Origin: Henckelia pumila
Lineage: Eukaryota > Streptophyta > Magnoliopsida > Lamiales > Gesneriaceae
Length of the DNA: 64,000 bases
NCBI RefSeq assembly: GCF_033568475.1
Contig: NC_133123.1
Coordinates: forward strand, 103,851,228-103,915,227
Direction of reading: 5' to 3'
In this document: one piece after another, positions 47,030 to 59,100 of the stretch
How positions within the stretch are numbered: the stretch's first letter is position 1
Layout of the letters: every line of letters begins with the position of its first letter
Position numbers and translations under genes: made by a program
Notes under the pieces: generated by a model
Told to the model about the DNA's origin: nothing
The model's input: only the letters and a program-made list of their open reading frames with translations
The model's database searches: none

Positions 47030-48329
47030 ACGATCAGTGAGACACATGGCATGAGATAGGATCGTTTGAATATGGAGATCGGACGATTGGAAGTCCACCA
47101 GCTAAGTGTCCAATTGTGATCAATGACAAGCTTCCACATGGTGCAAATCGGACGATCCAAAGTCAAGGATCAGAGCGTCCGAAGTACTGGCAGGACATGT
47201 GTCAAACATGCAAGATTGGACGATCCGGAAGTAGGGATCAGACCGCCCAATCGTGGGCTATAAATATAAGGTCTGAGAGCTCCATTCCTTGCTCATTTTC
47301 ATCTTATATCAACTCTTTTAGATGGTGTTTTATGGTGTTTCTAGCCACCTAGGTGATTCCGGGAGTTGGCGTGTCATCTCCAGAATAGTAGCGGAGTTGT
47401 GCCCATGTTGTGGGGCCATAGCCATCAGTGGGCTGACGATGGACGCAGGAATAGATCTAGATCCCTATAGAGATTAGGGAGTATGTAATAGCTTAGTTAA
47501 GTCATTTAGAGTATGTATAGTGATGCATAGTTACTTTGATTTGTAGTATTGGATGGTAGATGCATGAACATCTAGGACTATTTTTGAGGTACGTAAGTAC
47601 TGACTGAGATTGCCAGCGGGTATGCATGCTTATGTGTTGCATTTATGTACTATGATTGCATGTTATTGCTTCGATATATTATGTTGAATGTGCATAGATC
47701 ATATTGAGCCTTTGTCTCTTTCAATATGAGTCGATTTAAGAGGGTCGCTCAGCCTTTGTTTGGACGAATAGATGCTGAGAGTAACAGTGGCCGACGGATC
47801 GAGAGGACTCTAGTGTTTTTGGACATTTTAGATCCATGTCTGGTTATGAGTGTGTGGAATTACCTAGTGGTTTGAATCTCCATTTGGTACTGCTCATTTC
47901 CTAGGCGCCAGTCTGGGCAGGTTGGATTAGTATATCCCAAATATGGATACCAAGAAATTTTATTATACTTGCATCATATTTGTATGTTTATCCGTACTAG
48001 TGTGCTGAACTTTAATGCCCATGTCCAGCATTTTCTGTCTTGTTTGGACACCCCATTCTACGGGGCAGTTGCAGGTAGTTCACAAGGGATTTGGAGTAGT
48101 CGGTGACCAGGGTGCGGCTGCAGGGTTAGCTATTAGGTTATATTTTATTGTATTAAGGCTTATTACAATTGGGTTGTATTATTTTGGATTTATTTAACCG
48201 GTTGTATTCTTTCGATCCAACATCTATTTGACTTTCTGTAGTTTATCTTTGATTATGTTAACTTACATTCCTAATTAAGCTTTAACCTCTAATTAGTAGG
48301 TGATCTGGGTAAGGGTCACTGCACCAGTA
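47030..48329 (+). repeat. LTR delta
   Basis: TCGGACGAT palindromes occur at 47075-47250, a TATAAATA box at 47259-47266, and GGACACCCCATTCTACGGGGC at about 48045. The 3' end is near GGGTCACTGCA (48310-48324). The 5' terminus is missing or diverged. Confidence 0.7.
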
Positions 48330-49062
48330 TTAGTGATATGGTATTATCTTGGCTTGTAAACTTGGACTATAGATACTTGTATATCTAGGTCAGTTGTTGA
48401 CGTACATAAGTACTGGCTGAGATACTCAGTGAGTAAGAATACTTGTATGTTGCATACTATGTTCCATGATACATTTTTTACTTTTTTGATATACTATGCA
48501 GGATGTGCATATTCATGTTGAGCCGAGTCTTCTTCGAGATAGCCTTTGTAGTAGTCTCGCTCAACACTACATTCCTTTTTATATTATCTGACACTGGGAG
48601 ACGTCTTGTTGACGGAGACTGATGCTACGGTGGTTCGAACGAGTAAGTGGATGTACCTAGCGGAGTTGACCCTAGATGGTACTGCATACTCATTGGCACC
48701 TAGACTGTGCAGATATTGTGAATAGCAAGTACCTTTTCATTTGCATGCATCATAGTAGGTTTGTTACTCATAATTATTGTTCTGAGTGTAGTCACTTACA
48801 TCCATGTTGTTGTATTTGTTGGACACCCCGTTCAACGGGGCAGGTATACAGTTGGACCAAGAGCGAGACCAGTGATTAGTCGGTGATCAAGGCTTGGCAG
48901 GGGTCACCCGTGGTTTCTATATTAAGCTTGTAATTGGTATTTTTTCTCTTCACTTTATATTGTATTATTTTTTGTAGTAACTCTGATTATGGTTTTTTGA
49001 TAATTTTATTGTGTTCTTAAGACTCTGGTTCGTAGGTGATCCGGGTAGGGTCACTATAAAAT
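48330..49062 (+). repeat. LTR epsilon (3' half only)
   Basis: Starts within the LTR body (TTGGCTTGTAAACTTGGAC) and repeats the downstream landmarks, including GGACACCCCGTTCAACGGGGC (about 48820) and GGGTAGGGTCACTA. It adjoins delta head-to-tail, as expected of recombination between LTRs. Confidence 0.65.
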
Positions 49063-49640
49063 AATACGGTTTATACTTTTAGGCTGCTAATATATTTTTT
49101 TTCTTTCTTGATAAGCTTTCCCCCCTTTCATGACGATTTTTTAACACTATTTCTTTTACATTTCAGTTTGGAGGATCAATAAAGAAACAAATGACGTATG
49201 AAGTGAATCGAGTGAATTCTCCTACTTCTTTGTGGGAATCTAACTTGTCATGTACACTAGTAAAAAAATTTTGGGTTGTATTTGTAGATACTTTTTTTTG
49301 TCTCATTGTTTGAATTTTTGAGTAGTTGACACATGTTTATGAATGAATGACTTGCGGACCATATTTTGAGACAATTTTTTTTACTTGTAGACCTTATTTT
49401 GGAATAATGATTTTATGAATCTAAAGCATTTTCAGCTACACATTTCGTGGTACTTTTGTATTTTTGTTCAATGTTGGTGAAGTGAACAATATCTTTTACT
49501 TGAATGGAAAAATCACCTACTCATTATAAACCATTAATTTTCCGAGTGAATCACAATCTAGGACTATGATTTAAAATTTGATAATAAAGAAGACATAAAT
49601 TGAAAACAAACGAACAAACCAGACAAAAATTACAAATTTC
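49063..49640. other. Intergenic, nothing recognised
   Basis: AT-rich DNA between LTRs epsilon and zeta. No frame or repeat is supported. Confidence 0.5.
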
Positions 49641-51095
49641 CTATATTAACCCAAAATCCATTTTTTGTGATTAAGTGGGTACATGTCTAGAAAAATTTAA
49701 ACATGATTTAGGGGCTTTATTATTATAAAACCAAGTGGAAAAATGACTACGGGATTTTAAAAAATGGTCCGAAGAATTGTAGGGATTCGAGTGGTTCCTA
49801 AGAACCGATCTATTAACCAAGAGAGTCCGATGGTCCGAAGTCTAGTTTGGAAGCATCGAACTGGCTTGCTTGATTTTGGACGCAGAGGGTCAATTTGGAA
49901 TGTCCGAACATGAGATCAAATGATCCGATCAGAGTTAGACCATGCAGATCTGAGGTGTCATGAGGATGTTGACACGTAGAAACATGCAGGAGTTCGGAAG
50001 GTCCGAAGCCATGATTGGAGGGTCGGAATGCATCTATCAAGCGAGGTGTCAAAATGTCAATGAGATGTGGGAACCATGCGAGTTCGGAAGGTTCGAACTC
50101 AGGATCGAAGCTTCCTATCACGAGCTCTATTAATAGGGCTCAAATTTCTCAAATTTGATGTGTATTTGAGTGTGGGGGTTTCAAAATCAATGTATATTAT
50201 TAGTGTTTTAGCATGTACTCGAGGGCTGGGCGATAGATAGGTGCTATAGGACTTGTAGAGGAGCTGTGGCAGGGTTAGGGTCTTTGACATCGGCGAACTG
50301 ACGACAGATGTAGGTATAGTACGAGATCCCTAGTAGTATTAGAGAGTATCTATTAGCTTAGTTAAGGCTTTTAGATCAATATAAGTGATATGTAATTTTC
50401 TTGGCTTGTAATGATGTATTATAGATGCTTGTACATCTAGGCTAGTTTTTGAAGTATGTAAGTACTGACTGAGATTCCAGCGAGTATGCATTCTTATATG
50501 TAGAATTTTATGTGTTATAATCCATGTTTTACTATTTTATTATATTATGTTGCATGCGAATATTAATTTTGATTTGTATCTCCTTCGAGATAACCTTTCG
50601 GGTAGGGTCGATCAGCCATATACCCTTGTTATTGGTCGGACACCGAGACACGCTGTTTGTACGGGGACTGACGCTACGGTGATCTGGATGAGTGCGGGGA
50701 GTTACATAGCGGAGTTGACATCAAATGATACTACACAATCATTGACGCCTAGACTGAGCAGGACTTGATAGATTACTAGTACCAAGTCATTTGCATGCAT
50801 CATGCTAGTTTTTATACTCTTACTTTACATTCTGAGCGTTAGTCAATCACGTTTATTGTTGTTATTTCTTGGACACCTCATTCGATGAGACAGTTGCCGG
50901 TGGATCAAGATATTCATGACCTGTGTGTGGTAGGTGACCAGGGCTTGGATGCGGAGGTTGCCATTAGTTGCTAAAGTTATTGTTTATGATTTTTGTTTGG
51001 ATTGTATAATTTACCAAATGTATTACTTAGGTTTCCGGTTGTATGCTTAAAGTTTTGTATAGTAGGTGATTCAGGTTAGGTTCCTAAATGTTCCA
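49641..51095 (+). repeat. LTR zeta (diverged)
   Basis: Same order of landmarks: TCGGA-type palindromes (49780-50110), a CTATTAATAGG in place of a clear TATA, the GGACACCTCATTCGATGAGAC block (about 50870) and a GTAGGTGATTCAGG end. It is the most diverged copy. Confidence 0.6.
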
Positions 51096-51173
51096 TTAAA
51101 AAATATTTATGTCTCATGATATTTACAACCACGTTTAACGACATAGTGTTTATGAGTTTTGTTATATATATAT

Positions 51174-51321
51174 GAGTTTCTTTCAAGTGCCCACCTACCA
51201 TGCCCACCAATGATGTGACACTATTCTATTGGACCTACAATTTATCACATCCAAAAGAATAGTGCCACATCATTGGTGGGCATGGTGGTGGGCATGGTAG
51301 GTGGACACTTGAAAGAAACTC
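51174..51321. mobile_element. (TA)n-embedded fold-back element, copy 2
   Basis: 148 bp. The arms GAGTTTCTTTCAAGTGCCCACC... and their reverse complement match closely. The right arm has a 12-bp duplication (CATGCCCACCAC-type) and a few substitutions. TA runs abut both ends. It is related in layout and in the GCCCA.C..CATGCCCACCA arm motif to the element at 38343. Confidence 0.85.
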
Positions 51322-51391
51322 TATATATATATATATATATCCCTGCACTATATATATATATCCCTGCACTATATATATATATATATATATA
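51322..51391. repeat. TA microsatellite with two TCCCTGCAC inserts
   Basis: (TA)n, TCCCTGCAC, (TA)n, TCCCTGCAC, (TA)n: a higher-order repeat joining fold-back copies 2 and 3. Confidence 0.85.
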
Positions 51392-51530
51392 GAATCTTGT
51401 GTGCACCCTGTGATGTTCGCGTGAACATCTGAGATGTTCTCGCGAACATCTGAATTTTTTTAGATGTTCGCGCGAACATCCTGCGGTGCACACAAAATCT
51501 CTGCACACTAGTGTGCAGTTGATCATGACT
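51392..51530. mobile_element. Fold-back element with GATGTTCGCGNGAACATC palindromes, copy 3
   Basis: Terminal arms (AGAATCTTGTGTGCACC and GGTGCACACAAAATCT) enclose three self-complementary units of the type GATGTTCGCG(C/T)GAACATC. A further palindrome, CTGCACACTAGTGTGCAG, follows. It is bounded on the left by (TA)n and on the right by a TATA-rich run. Confidence 0.78.
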
Positions 51531-51952
51531 GTATATGTATATATATATATATGTATGAGGTGTGATATATTGTCCATCAACTGTACACATATTCGTATTT
51601 ATCCTTGAGGTGTCACTCAACTACTAGATGTATAATTCATCACATCCAATATGTGAGTGTCATCTCAATGGTGGACACGCGGTGACCATATCATATCAAA
51701 ATTATATATATACATATATATATATATATACATATACATTCATATATATAATTTTCTTCTAAAGTGGGGGACAGAGATATTTTATCAAAGATTGGAAAAG
51801 TCCAACATTTGAAAAATGTCTGGTTGTAAATATATATATGTATATATGTGTGTGTGGGAGAGAGAGAGGAAATTATAAAATATAGAAAGGAAACAAAAAC
51901 AACATTATTTGTGTGACAACATTTTATATAGATCTTCAGTTCAGAGCCTAAA
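51531..51952. promoter_or_regulatory. GH3 upstream region, TA-rich
   Basis: TA and TG microsatellites occur at 51540-51560, 51710-51750 and 51829-51860. A TTTTATATAG at about 51921-51930 is too close to the ATG to be a typical TATA box, and others lie in the repeat. The fold-back elements therefore make up much of the proximal promoter. No auxin-response TGTCTC cluster is evident. Confidence 0.4.
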
Positions 51953-54646
51953 ATGAGTTCCATGGGCAATATTAACGGATGGTGTGAGAACATAATCTAC
52001 TGGTTCGATGAGGTATCCGAGCGCGCGGGTCAAGTACAAACCCAGACGCTGCGCCAGATTCTTTTGCAGAATTTCGAAGCTGAGTACCTAAAACAATGGC
52101 TAGAGGATGCCAATATTCAAGAAATGGATGCAAATGCATTGGAATCCCTCTACACTCGTGTGGTACCACTCGTTTCCCATGCAGATTTGGAGCCATATAT
52201 CCAAAGAATTGCAGATGGAGGAAAAGAGCCACTTCTCACTAAAGAACCCATTAAATTTCTGTCATTAAGGTTAGTTTCCATGTTTATCCTTGTTATTATG
52301 ATTTTGTTTTCATGGTTTTGGTATTAAAAAAAAAACACTCAAAAGAAAGAAATATTATATGAATTGACTCGTAACTATGAAATGAAAGCAAGAAATATTG
52401 ATCGAGATACCATTTTCTATTCTGATTTTTCTTTTAAGAATGTTCCATATTTCATTTGTTTGATGTGATATTGCTTTCTTAGCTCTGGTACAACCGAGGG
52501 AAGACAAAAACTTGTTCCCTTCACTCAATATAGTTCCAAAACTACTCTTCAGATTTTCAAACTTGGAGCAGCTTACAGATCAAGGTATACTGTATATTTA
52601 AAAAAAAAATATTAGAAATTCTGTATCATCAAGTGTTATCTCTTGAAATGGATCATGACTTTTCAGGGCTTATCCAGCAAGGGAAGGAGGAAGAATTCTT
52701 GAATTCATATACAGCAGCAAAGGTTTCACGAGAACAAGAGCAGGGATCAAAGTAGGAACTGCCACAGCTCACTACTATGCCAGTGATGAATTCAAGCTCA
52801 AACAACAAGAAACCAACTCATTTACTTGCAGCCCAGAAGCTGTGATTTCTAGTGGAAACTATAAACAATCCACTTACTGTCACCTTCTGCTCGGTATCCA
52901 TTATTCGGATCAAGTTGAATTCGTGACATCAACTTTTGCCTACAGTATTGTGCAGGCATTCACCACTTTTGAAGAAATTTGGAGAGAGATCACGAATGAC
53001 ATTAAACAAGGGAAATTGAACCCGGGAATTTCCATCCAAAGTGTTAGGGAAGCGGTTCTTGACATCGTTTTTCGGCCTAATCCGAATTTGGCCACTAGGG
53101 TTCAATCCATATGCGAAGAACTGGAAGAAAATGATTGGTTGGGAGTAATTCCGAAGCTTTGGCCTAATGCAAAATATGTGTACTCTATTATGACAGGTGC
53201 AATGCTACCATACTTGACGAAACTTAGGCATTATGCAGGGGATTTGCCTTTGGTAGGTGGAGATTATGGGTCCACAGAGAGTTGGATTGGGGTGAATCTG
53301 GATCCTCTTTTACCACCGGAGAAGGTTACATTCGCCGTTGTTCCCACTTTTTCTTACTTCGAATTCATACCACTTCATAGACAGGTTCTTGGTTCCAATT
53401 CGGCTGCCGACGATTTCATAGAAGATGATCCGGTTCCACTGTCTCATGTCAAGATCGGACAGGAGTACGAGATTGTGCTGACCACATTCACAGGTATGTG
53501 GTTGATTCGTGATTCGTATATTTTGGCACATACATCATAGCCAGAAAACATTGTTTCATGATAGCCAAACTTGAATCCATTGTAGCCATTCGATTCTTTG
53601 TTACGTAGTACACGATGGCCATAATACAGAGATGTATCATTAGCAGTAATTAATGTAGTTAAAAGATTATTTGTGGCCCATTTCAAGACAAGCCAAATAC
53701 CATCAGCAACCATATTTGACGCATGAAAATAATCTGCGCCTTTAGTCATATCCCTATCGACTTGTTGCTTTCCCCAGTACACACATTCTAGGTGTAAATT
53801 GTGAAGCTAATTATACGAAAGCATGCAATTGTCCACCACTTCCAGAAATCTGCGGAGGCCTGTTGTGGTCGTTCACTTATTAGCATTTAATTAGTGTGTG
53901 TATGTACCTTATATTTATCAGCCACCACAACTCGAAAACGACACATTACCTAGTGGTGTCCATTTTCCTGGACACCCCATTGTTGTGCCACTCTGAACGA
54001 GAGCACACTTTGTCACCCCTCCAGCTAGCATATTCAAATTAATTCATTCGAGATTAAAGCAAATCTTCGATTAATTTTATTCATGTTAATTAATCTTGGC
54101 GATACAGGGTTGTACCGGTATCGATTAGGAGACGTGGTAGAAGTAACCGGTTTTCACAAGAACACCCCGAAACTAAACTTCGTTTGCAGAAGAAAGTTGA
54201 TTCTAACCGTGAACATAGACAAGAACACCGAGAAGGACCTCCAACTAGTGGTTGATAAAGGTTCCCGGATATTGAAGAAGTCGAAGGCGGAGCTAGTGGA
54301 CTTCACTAGCCATGCCGATGTGTCCAACCAACCAGGGCACTACGTTATATATTGGGAGATAAAGGGTGACGTCGAAGATAGGCTGCTGGAAGAGTGTTGC
54401 AAGGAAATGGATGCTTCGTTTGTTGATCAAGGCTATGTTGTTTCAAGAAAGTGCAACTCGATCGGACCTTTGGAGCTCTGCATTGTGGACAGGGGAACTT
54501 TTAACAAGATTATGGAGAATTTCATTGCTAATGGAGCAAGTTTGAGCCAGTTCAAGACTCCTAGATGCACTAACAACCCTGCTCTACTCAAAATTCTCAG
54601 TTTGTGCACTGCAAAAAGATTTCACAGCACAGCTTATGGGCCTTGA
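51953..54646 (+). CDS. GH3.10: GH3 acyl-acid amido synthetase, GH3.10/DFL2-type (4 exons)
   Basis: Exons 51953-52269, 52483-52584, 52667-53493 and 54108-54646 join with GT-AG introns into exactly 594 codons plus stop, the usual GH3 length. Adenylate-forming motifs are all present: SSGTTEGR (residues 106-113), YGSTESW (340-346) and YRYRLGDVVEV (418-428). GH3 enzymes activate an acyl acid with ATP and couple it to an amino acid in the cytosol, controlling jasmonate or auxin activity. The N-terminus (NGWCENIIYWFDEVSERAGQ) and overall sequence are closest, from memory, to Arabidopsis GH3.10 (DFL2), a jasmonate-conjugating relative of JAR1; the symbol is by resemblance only. No frame damage is seen. 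Intron 3 is 614 bp and holds an antisense coding-like stretch. Confidence 0.93.
53494..53800 (-). other. Antisense coding-like stretch in GH3 intron 3
   Basis: The minus strand stays open from about 53782 down through the intron and into exon 3. Its translation is not low-complexity (includes GIWLVLKWATNNLL and YNGFKFGYHETMFSGYDV). I do not recognise the family. It may be a captured gene fragment or chance. Confidence 0.4.
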
Positions 54647-54744
54647 CATTCAGCGTTGCACTAATTGGCGCAGACTTTGATCATCATGTTTCTTTCTCAG
54701 ATAGCAGCCTAACTTCATCTTGTGTTGTTTCTTGAATGCTTTTG

Positions 54745-54750
54745 AATAAA
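54745..54750 (+). terminator. GH3 polyadenylation signal
   Basis: AATAAA about 100 bp after the stop codon, followed by T-rich sequence. Confidence 0.6.
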
Positions 54751-54789
54751 ATTATGCATCATTTTCCCCCATAAAATATGCAATGAGTT

Positions 54790-55250
54790 TTTGGTTCATT
54801 GGGATTAATTGTTTTTTTTCCCCACACATTTAGCTCTTTTTTAATAGATTTGCGTCAATAGTCGATATTGCGGATATATCTTGCTATAATTGAAAATTTT
54901 ACCTAGCTAAAAATCTATTATTATCTATCTATCTATTCTATTCTATTAATAAGCCACTTCGAATTATGAATTTTCGTGCATGCCCTTAACTATCAAGTTT
55001 CAACATGGTTTCTCTGTTTCCTCGGTCGTGATTTCATGTTTTGTGCCATGTAATTAATATATGGGCTCATTTATTTGCTTCCGTTTCTTCCCTTCTCATT
55101 TGTGCATTGCCTTTACCGTGGTAATAATGGCTGCTCGATTAAGTCATACACGTTGTGGTGCACTCTCCATGTGTGTTTCAATTCGCTCTCTTCGTTTCTC
55201 TCCAGTTTAATTGCTTTGTTGCTACCTCTTTCATCTCTCAATGTGTGTTA
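54790..55250. other. Intergenic between GH3 and copia-2
   Basis: AT-rich, with a short CTAT microsatellite (about 54920-54945) and a pyrimidine-rich stretch (55070-55240) that resembles a plant 5' UTR or promoter. No gene is supported. Confidence 0.5.
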
Positions 55251-55722
55251 TGTTAGGGAAAATTTTCCATAAACTTAAACCTAGAATCATCATGCTAAAT
55301 CATCAAGATTAAATACTGTAAACTTAAGCGAAAGCGTACCTTAATTCTTAACAATTGATACCGATGTAGATCTGCATGGTTTGGCCTTCCAGATCAACAC
55401 GATTTGCTTTGAGAGTTCCTTCAGTTCTCTCACGCTCTCTAACTATCGATGAGAATAGAATAGAATGACTGTGTCGATGTAGACGTCGTGTGATCTGGGG
55501 ATCATAACCCTATATTTATATTTTGGGATTCTATTTAAGCCCATCAATCAAATAGAAAAGCCCACTAGTATCTACACATTAAAGGTCACACCCTATTAGA
55601 TACATTAAAGCCCAAATAAACTGAAACTTTATTTAGATCACTTTTAAGGGCTAACTTTATTTGACAGTCCACAACACATAATTATTTACATATAAGTCCA
55701 ACGTTGGATTTATGATCCAACA
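55251..55722 (-). repeat. copia-2 3' LTR
   Basis: 472 bp, matching 62913-63385 with few substitutions. The polypurine tract CCCAGTGGGAGAT (minus strand) adjoins it. Confidence 0.92.
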
Positions 55723-56159
55723 ATCTCCCACTGGGCTATATATGAAACTTTATAATTATGTTTTGCAAAATAACCAAATGAGCTCAACTTTGCTGTCATT
55801 ACCGAAATGTATCTACTGCTAATCCGGTCCATCAATCATACTAACATAGGATCAAAGAGGCTTTTGTCACATTTATCGTAACTCGACCCATCAATGGTCA
55901 CATATGCCAGATAACTGAACGACATGGATTATGATGTGGATGTGTAGCATGGAAATTTCATGTAACGTGATCTTAACATGTCTATTTTCAACTGGTCCAC
56001 CCTTAAACTTTAGTGAGATCAACCGTAATAGAATCAGAGTGTGAATAAATCAAAACCTTTATTTCTGCAGAAATAACTTTTCCTTATGTATCCATAAACC
56101 AAAAAACTGAATAACCGAACATGTCTATAAAAGCATTTAAAATTACAAACTCCCACTGA

Positions 56160-59100
56160 AACTAAATATTCTTGATTGACAAAACACCCATACAAATAAT
56201 GTGAACACAAAACCTTTTGGGTGATAGTCCCTTAGCAAATGGATCCACAATCATGGAGTTTGTACCGATGTGCTTTATAGACATTATTCACTCTGAACTC
56301 TTACTTCAATAATCAGAAACATGATTGGATGCCTTGTAACACACTATAAAATCTACTGTCATGACAAAAGAGACTATAACAAGTGACTTTTTAGTACTCT
56401 TTTGTGAGATGACACCTTTTGGCAGCAGATTTAAATAGTCCAACATAATTTTCACACTATCTAGGCATCCCTTAAATCAGAGTCAGTATACCAAATGATC
56501 TCAAAACCGATCTGACCTCTGATATGTGAGCATATAATTCCTTTTATTTTTTGTAAATTCCATAATACATAATTGACTATCTTTCAATAGTCTACTCCTG
56601 AATTATTTAAATATTTGTCCAACATCCCAGTCAAGTATATAAAAGCTTTACATGTATATACCTTAACAATACATTAGATTCTCTACTGCTAAGTCATAAA
56701 GAATCTTTTGTATTTCTTTTTTTTAAATCATTATTAGAGCAATGGTTGAGACTAAATTATCTCCCTCAACTTAGGGTATCAACTGGTTTACAATTTTGCA
56801 TCCCATATCGCTTTACAACTTTCTCGATATAGCTTTTTTGTGATAATCCAAGAATACATCGAGAGCGATCCCAATGTATCTGGATACCCAGTACAAAAGA
56901 TGCATCACCAAGATCATTCATCTCAAAATTTGAAAGGGCCCGTGTCCTGATTTAATATTTAATGATCAAACCACCAGGATTAATTAATGTAAACAGCGAA
57001 AACGAGTTAAAAATTTGCGTTTGGGCCTACAGAAATTTTGGCATGACATATTCGTAAATAGGACATCCCAAAAACCTGTACAACACAACCAGCAATATAT
57101 ACTCGAAAATAGAGTCACAACTCCAATTTACAAACCTATAGCCGCACTGGCCAGGACTAAACACATGCAGAGCCGGCAAGGCTCGATCACACAAATAACA
57201 ATTCAAAACAAGGTCCAAAACTATTTATACAGATACACAGGGCATCACCCCGGCAAATATAAAACTCGCTAAACTGATATATATACATATATCTGGGAAC
57301 TCGACTCCACGCTCGCCTCACTGGGTACCACTAGATGACGCTCCACCAGATGCGTCAAATCCCCCTGGATAACCTGCTATGGAATCACAAACAACCACAA
57401 CATAAAAAGAAAACAGGGGTCGGACCCCAGTACGACGAACTATAAAACTTACGACAAATATAACTGACATGAATAAAATCAAGTACAATGCAATGAAATA
57501 CAATGTAATGCGTGACATATATTAATGAAATAAGGGATACCAAAAGGAGTCCAAATAATCGTATCACAATAAACTCAATGGCCACCCGTGCCAGGAACGC
57601 AGCAGACCTCGAATCATCACTGCTAATCCATACACGTAGCATCGGAGGGTGACAGGAGCGACCCGTCCAGCCTCATGCTATCATCAGGAGTGTCGTACGT
57701 AGCATCGAGAGCACGGTTGCTACCCGCTCGGTCTCGTGCTAACTCAGGAGTGCACTAAATAATGTCACTCGCTCCATCGATGACTCAATACATCTCAAGA
57801 AATCAATATCAATAGCAATCAAAGGATTCAAGGCTCAACGTGCTATGAAAAATTGTAAATGAGTGAATGCAATCATATAATCCACATAAGCACATAATAC
57901 ACGTTATCACTCATTACAAAATATTTAATATCATAACATGCCATTATAGGCGTCGTAATATAAACAGCTCATACGTACCTCAACCAACACTTAATTTACC
58001 ACAGAAATATCTCAAGTAATTCTCGAATAGTACAATCCTGTGGAAAACCATTGATATCATATTAATTCCTGTTTCCATTTACAAATCTGAAAATTATCGG
58101 AACTAATTCTAAAAAATCAAACTAACATTTCTTTAACTTCACATCTCATATTAAATCATCCTATCAATGTCCAATTATCAAATAAATAACTAGAAAAGTA
58201 TCTGAATTTTCCAGAAAAATTGTTCAAAAATCCTGAAATTAATCTATAACAATTCTAACACATCTAAACATCCAAACAATGATTTAAACATCTCTATAAT
58301 TCGAAAATCCAACATAATATAATCTAAAATTTCGAAATAATTCCCAAATCTATTCTGAAAAATAACCATACCTCAATTCAACTGAAATATAACACCTACA
58401 ATCAAGAATTAAATCAAATATCAATAATTGGAAATCGATTGAATCAAAATTCTCAAAATTCGAAACACTAATCTCGAAATCTACCTCAAATATTCGAATT
58501 AGAGGTCTAATCAACCGAAACCACAACCCCTTAAACTCCGGCGACGATCGGACGGCGGCTAGGGGCGGCGAAGACGACGGCTGTCGGAATTCGAGCTTCG
58601 AGCGACGCGAGAAAACCTTACAATATTGGTACCAAAAGAGAGCTCTCGTCGCGAGGATTTCAGAACTATATTTATTTTCAAAAATCGATAACCGACGGAA
58701 AAGTTACGGCGATTTGAAGCGATAGGAAAATTTTGGAAAAGAAAAGAACAAGGAATCGGAAAAGCTGAGAAGATGACGATGATGAATACCGAGGAGAGAG
58801 AAATAGAATATATATCCGCATCTAGTAATTAGATATGTATTGGTTTAATGTGTGTCTTATTTTATTCATTCGGGGTTAAAACTTGACCCGATTTGAATTA
58901 TTTCAACTCCTGTGTGATTTATAAATCAAATATGTAATTTAATATCGTCTATAAACCGATATTTATTCATACATATTTTTAACACACAAATTAATTAACA
59001 TATTAAAATCGGGTCCTTACAAAATTCTTAGCTAGAAATCTCTTGGTGTCATGCAACATATCTATATCGTTACAAGCGAGCAGGCTATAATTACATAGAA

